NCBI RefSeq assembly: GCF_030247195.1
Contig: NC_080672.1
Coordinates: forward strand, 68,489,771 to 68,553,770
Direction: 5' to 3'
Source: Topomyia yanbarensis
Lineage: Eukaryota > Arthropoda > Insecta > Diptera > Culicidae
DNA length: 64,000 nucleotides
Positions 58,940 to 64,000 of this stretch are shown here, one piece after another. The notes beneath the pieces were generated by a model. It made no database searches and had not been told where the DNA came from. It saw only the letters and a program-made list of their open reading frames with translations. Made by a program: the position numbers and the translations under genes. Each line of letters opens with the position of its first letter. Within the stretch, counting starts at the first letter, position 1.

Positions 58940-59523
58940 GGAATATACACGTTATAATCCCGCATAAAGTTCTCACAGCAAGCAATATCGTTTGCCTGCT
59001 TTGAGTTGGCTAGCAACACCCTTATCTTGTCCGAGTGGACCTTTGAAATTTCGGTCACAGCCGAGAACCGTTCTGTCAGGTCTTTAGAAATCTGAAGAAG
59101 ATTCAGCGATTTAGTCTTGAGCCGAAAAAAGACCACAAATGGACCAGTTGTGAGTTCTAGGTAGCATTTGGGCCATAGGGGGAGCCTTAGGAGTCGAACC
59201 CGATTCAACCTCCATTTGACCATCCGGAGAGGGACCCATCGAAAACGTCAACGCACGGGGTCAGCGCCCGCGCAGGCGGAAGAAAGCAATAAATGTGTTA
59301 TGAAAGGTAAAAACCACTTAGCTTTAAACTGGTGTCTAACGACGAACCGATCCAGCATATACAGCTGGCTATTGTTTATTCCTCACTCACGGACAAAAGA
59401 CTGAGTATCGAACCGAACTGGCAAGATAACCATGAGCGCGGATTAGCACTATTCTTTGTCGCTATACAGAACACGGGCTGGAAAAAATCACTTGTGTCTC
59501 GATCGAGAGCTCGAAAACGAATG
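58940..59523 (-). pseudogene. 5' UTR and ORF1 start of the second LINE copy
   Basis: On the minus strand this matches 40655-41243: the CATTCGTTTTCGAG 5' end, the CAGCTGTATATGCTGGATCG stretch, the ORF1 ATG in the same context, and the frame through LTTGPFVVFFRLKTKSLNLL and DYNVYIP. It is cut at 58940 by the LINE insertion. One frame change lies near the start. Confidence 0.85.
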
Positions 59524-61831
59524 AAAAAAACTTTGTTTATTGCTGGTAAGCTGCCAAATTAAATCATTTTCTTTTGGTTGTTTTCTCTATTATTCTTCAA
59601 TCAATTTTCAAAAAATGTACCTTGTTGAACGCAAGCTACATTCGTGTCTAAGCTTGTTCTCGCTGAATATGGCGTTTCCGATCTCATATCACACATTAAC
59701 CTCTACGCACCAAGCCGCGCTCTCCGGCCTCGAACAGTGCTGTAGACTGAAATGCGCAACACTAGATAGGCTGCCAATAGGCCGATATTAGAAATGACCC
59801 ATAGATTAAACGATTATAGCGACTCCGTCATTAGTTCTACTCATCTTCGTAACCGTTTGTTGGCACTGTAGGTCTTTTCTTTTTAGTTTATTTCATTAAG
59901 ACTCAGTGTCAGTTGGTTTTCAAATATTTTAATATTTAACGGACCACTTCAAAGTCAACTGTGGATATTACCTTAGTGTAGAGAACGATTTTTTTCACCG
60001 TGCATATGATAGATGCAACCTTCAATTCGCTTCATACCCTAAAGCAAAGCATAACAAATATTTTAGAATGAATATAAAATAGGTATATTCATTCGTACGG
60101 AAGATATCCTGTCGAGAAAATTGGAGACCTACGACAGGTTCATATAGTATGACGTTATCGTGCGCTGCTATTTTCTGGACAGATTATCTTCACTAGTACC
60201 CTAGAGAAAGCACTCAACTCACCTTGATCCCTTCGTGACAACCGAAGAAAGCTTTCTAAATTTATAGAAACTGCAAAAACGGCATTAGAGTCGACTTTTC
60301 CTATCCGAGAAAATTATGAAAATATTTCAATGTTTACCTTTATATCGGCAACACCATGAAATGTGCATGCACTGTGTGCATTTTGTAGTAATTTGGTCAG
60401 AACTCCATATTGAATACGTCAAGACATGATTATTAGAGCATAATTAAGTATTTTTTGTATACTACAACGTAGACAGCATGCTTTATATTGAACAAAACTG
60501 CTTTTGACACACATTCATTTTAATTATCGCTCAATGATTGAGTGAAACATACTTGCGTTTCTGGCCATTTATAGTAGCTCATTTATTACATTGTGAAAAC
60601 GTTTTGCCTAAAATTTTATTCCATGGCCATCTAGCTAGTTTTTCTCGTATTTGTTGGCACTAATAGCATCACTTGCATTGCTGTCATGCATTTTATCTAG
60701 CTAGCTAATTGAAAAAGGGCAATTTCAATTTCAGGGAACCGATACAAATATAAATGAAGAAATGCATTAGACGATATTTCAGATTTTAGTAGCGCCCGTA
60801 TCTAATGGGGGCAAATAATCAACATACTTCATTCAGATATAAGTTGCTGTTGAAAACTGTGAAATCCAACTAGTGACAAACGTATTTTTTATACTCTATG
60901 CAATCAAATCACTACTACGCACCTGCACAAAAGAAAAATGGATCGGCGCTAATTGGATTTTCTAGTTTCCATCTGTAACGACAATAAATTGGTCCTAAAG
61001 GTACTACTTCAATGAAAATAGTTGACTATTCAGTCTGCTCAAAATTGTTATTATCCAATAATAAATAAATAGAGGGTGTCTACACCGAATCTAATAACTG
61101 GTTGGAAACGACGAACAAGGATTATGATCTTACGATCGTTCCTAGGCAAGGATTTGTGCAGAACCGAACAATTACGAATACTGTGACCAAGTTGATTAAA
61201 TTATGAGTAATAAACCTCGTACTCATGAAACTAGTTGTCTTTCCAAAAAACTAGTTCGCTCCGAATATATAAACGACGTTACATTCGAACGTTTAGTTGG
61301 GTAACTATGGTTGTTTCCTGGGCATGTTTAGTTTTTGTGATGATTCTTCTTCAAAATTTGGAGATAAACTACATCAACTAAAAGAGCCGACAGGTGAACA
61401 ATGTTCATGATTTTAGGAGCTTAGTCGCAATTTTCGCAATTTCTCATGACATTGCCGAGATATTTTACTCATGAGTTCACTATCGGATTTTTCTGGCAGA
61501 GTAGCGTGATTTATGTTCACGATATATTATACTAGGAATCATGAACCAGTTCATGAATACATGAATAATATTTGTTGATTTTGTGAACTAGCACTGATAT
61601 TGAATCGTGCCTAACATATTAGGATTCATGAATTACGTTTACGTTCTTTACACTTCTTCTCTGTCATGTTTGTGATTCTATGTATTCCAAGTATATTAAT
61701 GATTTTATCATATCTTTGATTATTATTACGATTTCTTTGATAAACTACATGTATGTTATACTTATTTGAACGAGTTGAGTTTTTTAACTAACGGGTGGTA
61801 AACGTAAAATTTGTCAAAATTTACCACCAAA
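59524..61831. other. no gene recognised
   Basis: AT-rich sequence without supported coding regions, RNA genes or paired termini. Confidence 0.3.
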
Positions 61832-61908
61832 CTGAGTCAGTGTCTAAACACAACTGCTGACAAAATGTATGCACTGACAACAGTTGGGGTTAGAACCTGA
61901 CTCAGTTT
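61832..61908. repeat. imperfect hairpin with ~26-bp arms
   Basis: ACTGAGTCAGTGTCTAAAC is inverted as GGGTTAGAACCTGACTCAGT around CAACTGCTG and CAACAGTTG. It could be a minimal MITE remnant or a chance inverted repeat. Confidence 0.4.
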
Positions 61909-64000
61909 CGGGGTCAAGCAAAAACGCCAAACAAAACCATGACAGTTTCTTAAAATAAGTGTTCCATGAAACAAAATTAGGTCCTTACAAAAAGGGTGAC
62001 CAGGGTCAAATGAATTGAATGGATGTAATGAATTTAATAGATTAGTCACTTTTGAGTGATTGATTTTTAAATTCATCTACGTAGAAAAATACAAACTTAC
62101 TACAGATTTCGTATAGTAATAAAATAAAGGTTGTATTTTTGGTATTTAGTATTACTTTGCCCTTCTAGGAAAAGTTCTACTGTCTCTTTGCGTGTACTGA
62201 TGGAACTCTCTGTCTCTCTTCAGTATACCGTTATCTATTACTTTGCCTTGTATAAATCCAACAAAATAAGTAACAAAGTATGAGCCACACGATGCTTCGG
62301 TCGGTGTCAGCTACGCAGTACTCAAATTATTTTTCGTGCGTGTTTGTTGCTGAACATTGTATAAATATTTGTCAAAAACGACTTTTTTAAATGAAACGCT
62401 AGATTTTTGCCTAGCATGTTTTGTCAAAATAATCATAGTAACCAACAGTGTTCCTAGAATATTTTCGCTGTCAACATATTTTTTTCCATTGAAGTGGTCC
62501 CTTAAGCGCGGCTAGAGAATGTTGAAATTCGCTACAAATCTTCTGATCAGGTTCATAGGAATCATCACCTTCTGATGATTTCAAAAGGATCGTATCATAC
62601 TATGGCAGAAATGGGTTTCTACTCATAATTGGCAGTGATGCTCCATATAATTTGAGGCAGCTCAGACTTCAATTTGAGAGGCACCGAATTAATGGACTAT
62701 TAAAGTAGCACAAATTTGCACATACTCAATGTAACAAACCACCCAACATTTGCACGGTTTGGCAGAGAAGAGGTGTTAGATGTAACTCTGCTCTGACTGT
62801 ATTAAGCATGAGTTGGCAAACTGGCTCGTACCCGACGAGCTCGAACCTCCGTTATCTGACCATAAGTACATGCTCATTTGAACGCCTAGGTGTAGCAACC
62901 TCTTGTGGTTCTGTGATAATTCAATTTTAAATAAGTGGTAGAAAAAATTGGATTTAATTGCATGGGCTTTGCTAGATTGTGAATTCCCACTCGTTTTGAT
63001 GAAACCTTTGGTGCGTCTAGATCATTTTTGAATTTTCGAGGAATCGAAAATTGAGTCACTTCCCACAACATTAGGTGTGAATACTGGTAGTTGCGAGAAA
63101 CGTGCTTCTTCTAATACTTTAAAATGGGGAAATATTGAACAAAATCAAAGAAAAGAAGCACAAGCACAGAGGTGCTCTCTTCAACAATGCTTCGGCTAAT
63201 GTATAGAGTCTTCGAGTTTCAATTGTTATCGATTGCAAGCAAGGTTACAGAAAGGTCACTTTTCGATTACGCTGAAGGATGATCTGTTAAAAGATCTTCA
63301 CGGGTGTCTCCTTTCAATCCCTTCTAACTCATTCATCCCCAATTTCATTGAGTTTGGTTAGGTATGGTATTGTTTAGTTCTCTCCGGATAACGAAGAAAG
63401 CTGTACCTGGCTGAAATAGAAATTGGAGGAGATAAGTGAGACGGCAGGGAACTTTCGTTTTATTGTCGAACCATATAGCCTTCACTAGGATAAGGTATTC
63501 CTTTACATTCCGTGGAATCTCAAGGAATGTTTGAAGAGTACTGATGTTTTGATGCTAGAGTTCCGTAATCCTGGTTCGTGGGTAGTTTGCTGGGAAATTC
63601 TGAGAATCAAGGCGCTTACAGGAAAAATACAGATGTGTTTTTGCAGTATCGACGACCGTTCTCTAAAATTTCTAACGAAAAAGAGTTATAAACTGAACTA
63701 TGTCTTCCAAATGTCACGACGATGGTTTTGTAAACCTAAATCGGTTTAAGCCGAATTTGAATGTCAATATCTTTTCGGGGGCGTTGTCTTTCTGTTATCT
63801 CAATATCCCCCCGGGGGTGTTGATATATCCGCTTATCGAGAAGTGTTTTTTTTCGCTTGGGAATGAAGAATACTTCCGTGTTGTCTATGTTCTCTGTGTC
63901 GTTATTTTCCTTATCCCTAACCTTACCACTTTCCCAATCCTGCCCATCAGGGAAATGACGAAAACACAAATCCTAGTATGGAATAAATCTCCGATAAACG
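61909..64000. other. no gene recognised
   Basis: No coding region is supported. Near 63748-63822 the phrase CAATATC followed by a G-rich GGGGGCGTTG/GGGGGTGTTG occurs twice in direct orientation. Confidence 0.3.

Noticed and set aside
63736..63969. Charged 77-residue minus-strand frame near the right edge
   Set aside because: Low-complexity, charge-rich translation of a short direct repeat region; no family resemblance.
1..64000. Integrated viral sequence
   Set aside because: No frame showed viral polymerase, capsid or glycoprotein hallmarks; all polymerase-like sequence here belongs to non-LTR retrotransposons.

Overview
The window looks like intergenic or intronic DNA of a large, repeat-rich insect genome, most likely a culicine mosquito (Aedes/Culex type). 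The basis is the AT-rich background, the many short inverted-repeat transposons, tRNA-derived SINEs, mosquito-style gag/RT retroelement genes with CCHC knuckles, and CA/CATA microsatellites embedded in repeats. Species assignment is inference. No bacterial-style operon, CRISPR array, rRNA gene or free-standing tRNA gene was seen.

Host genes are nearly absent. Two short first-coding-exon candidates on the + strand stand out as non-repetitive, GC-richer sequence. One (16275-16488) starts with a good Kozak ATG. The other (48077-48158) starts with an N-myristoylation-type MGNSKS. Both end in GTAAGT donors in the same phase (+1). They could be alternative first exons of one gene whose shared exons lie beyond 64000, with most of the window being its introns. 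The gene was not recognised.

Layout. 1-5225: an A-rich, T-poor tract interrupted by two repeat insertions. 7840-9560: a broken R1-like gag gene carrying two small MITE-like insertions, followed by three diverged copies of a roughly 430-510 bp tandem repeat (9583-10985). 11278-15120: microsatellite-bearing repeat, a fold-back element and a TIR element. 15680-16490: candidate promoter, 5' UTR and exon. 17740-22270: a repeat field holding a Harbinger-like MITE, a SINE, a piggyBac-like element and a TA-flanked element. 22570-25405: a nested repeat. 29751-33943: a complete Transib (RAG1-like) DNA transposon with a perfect 5-bp target duplication, RSS-like CACAGTG termini, two short introns and 902-bp terminal inverted repeats. 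34452-34993: an inverted copy of the repeat at 788. 37797-40440: a piggyBac-like MITE, a gag relic and a fold-back element. 40655-46522: a full-length I-superfamily LINE with a perfect target duplication but damaged ORFs. 50412-59523: a second, minus-strand copy of the same LINE split by two large insertions, which are themselves invaded by further elements. 59524-64000: no recognised feature apart from a hairpin.

The best candidates for something unusual are the Transib element, whose right end appears to have been replaced by an inverted copy of its left end including the transposase start codon, and the stacked retro/DNA-transposon stratigraphy at 50412-59523.
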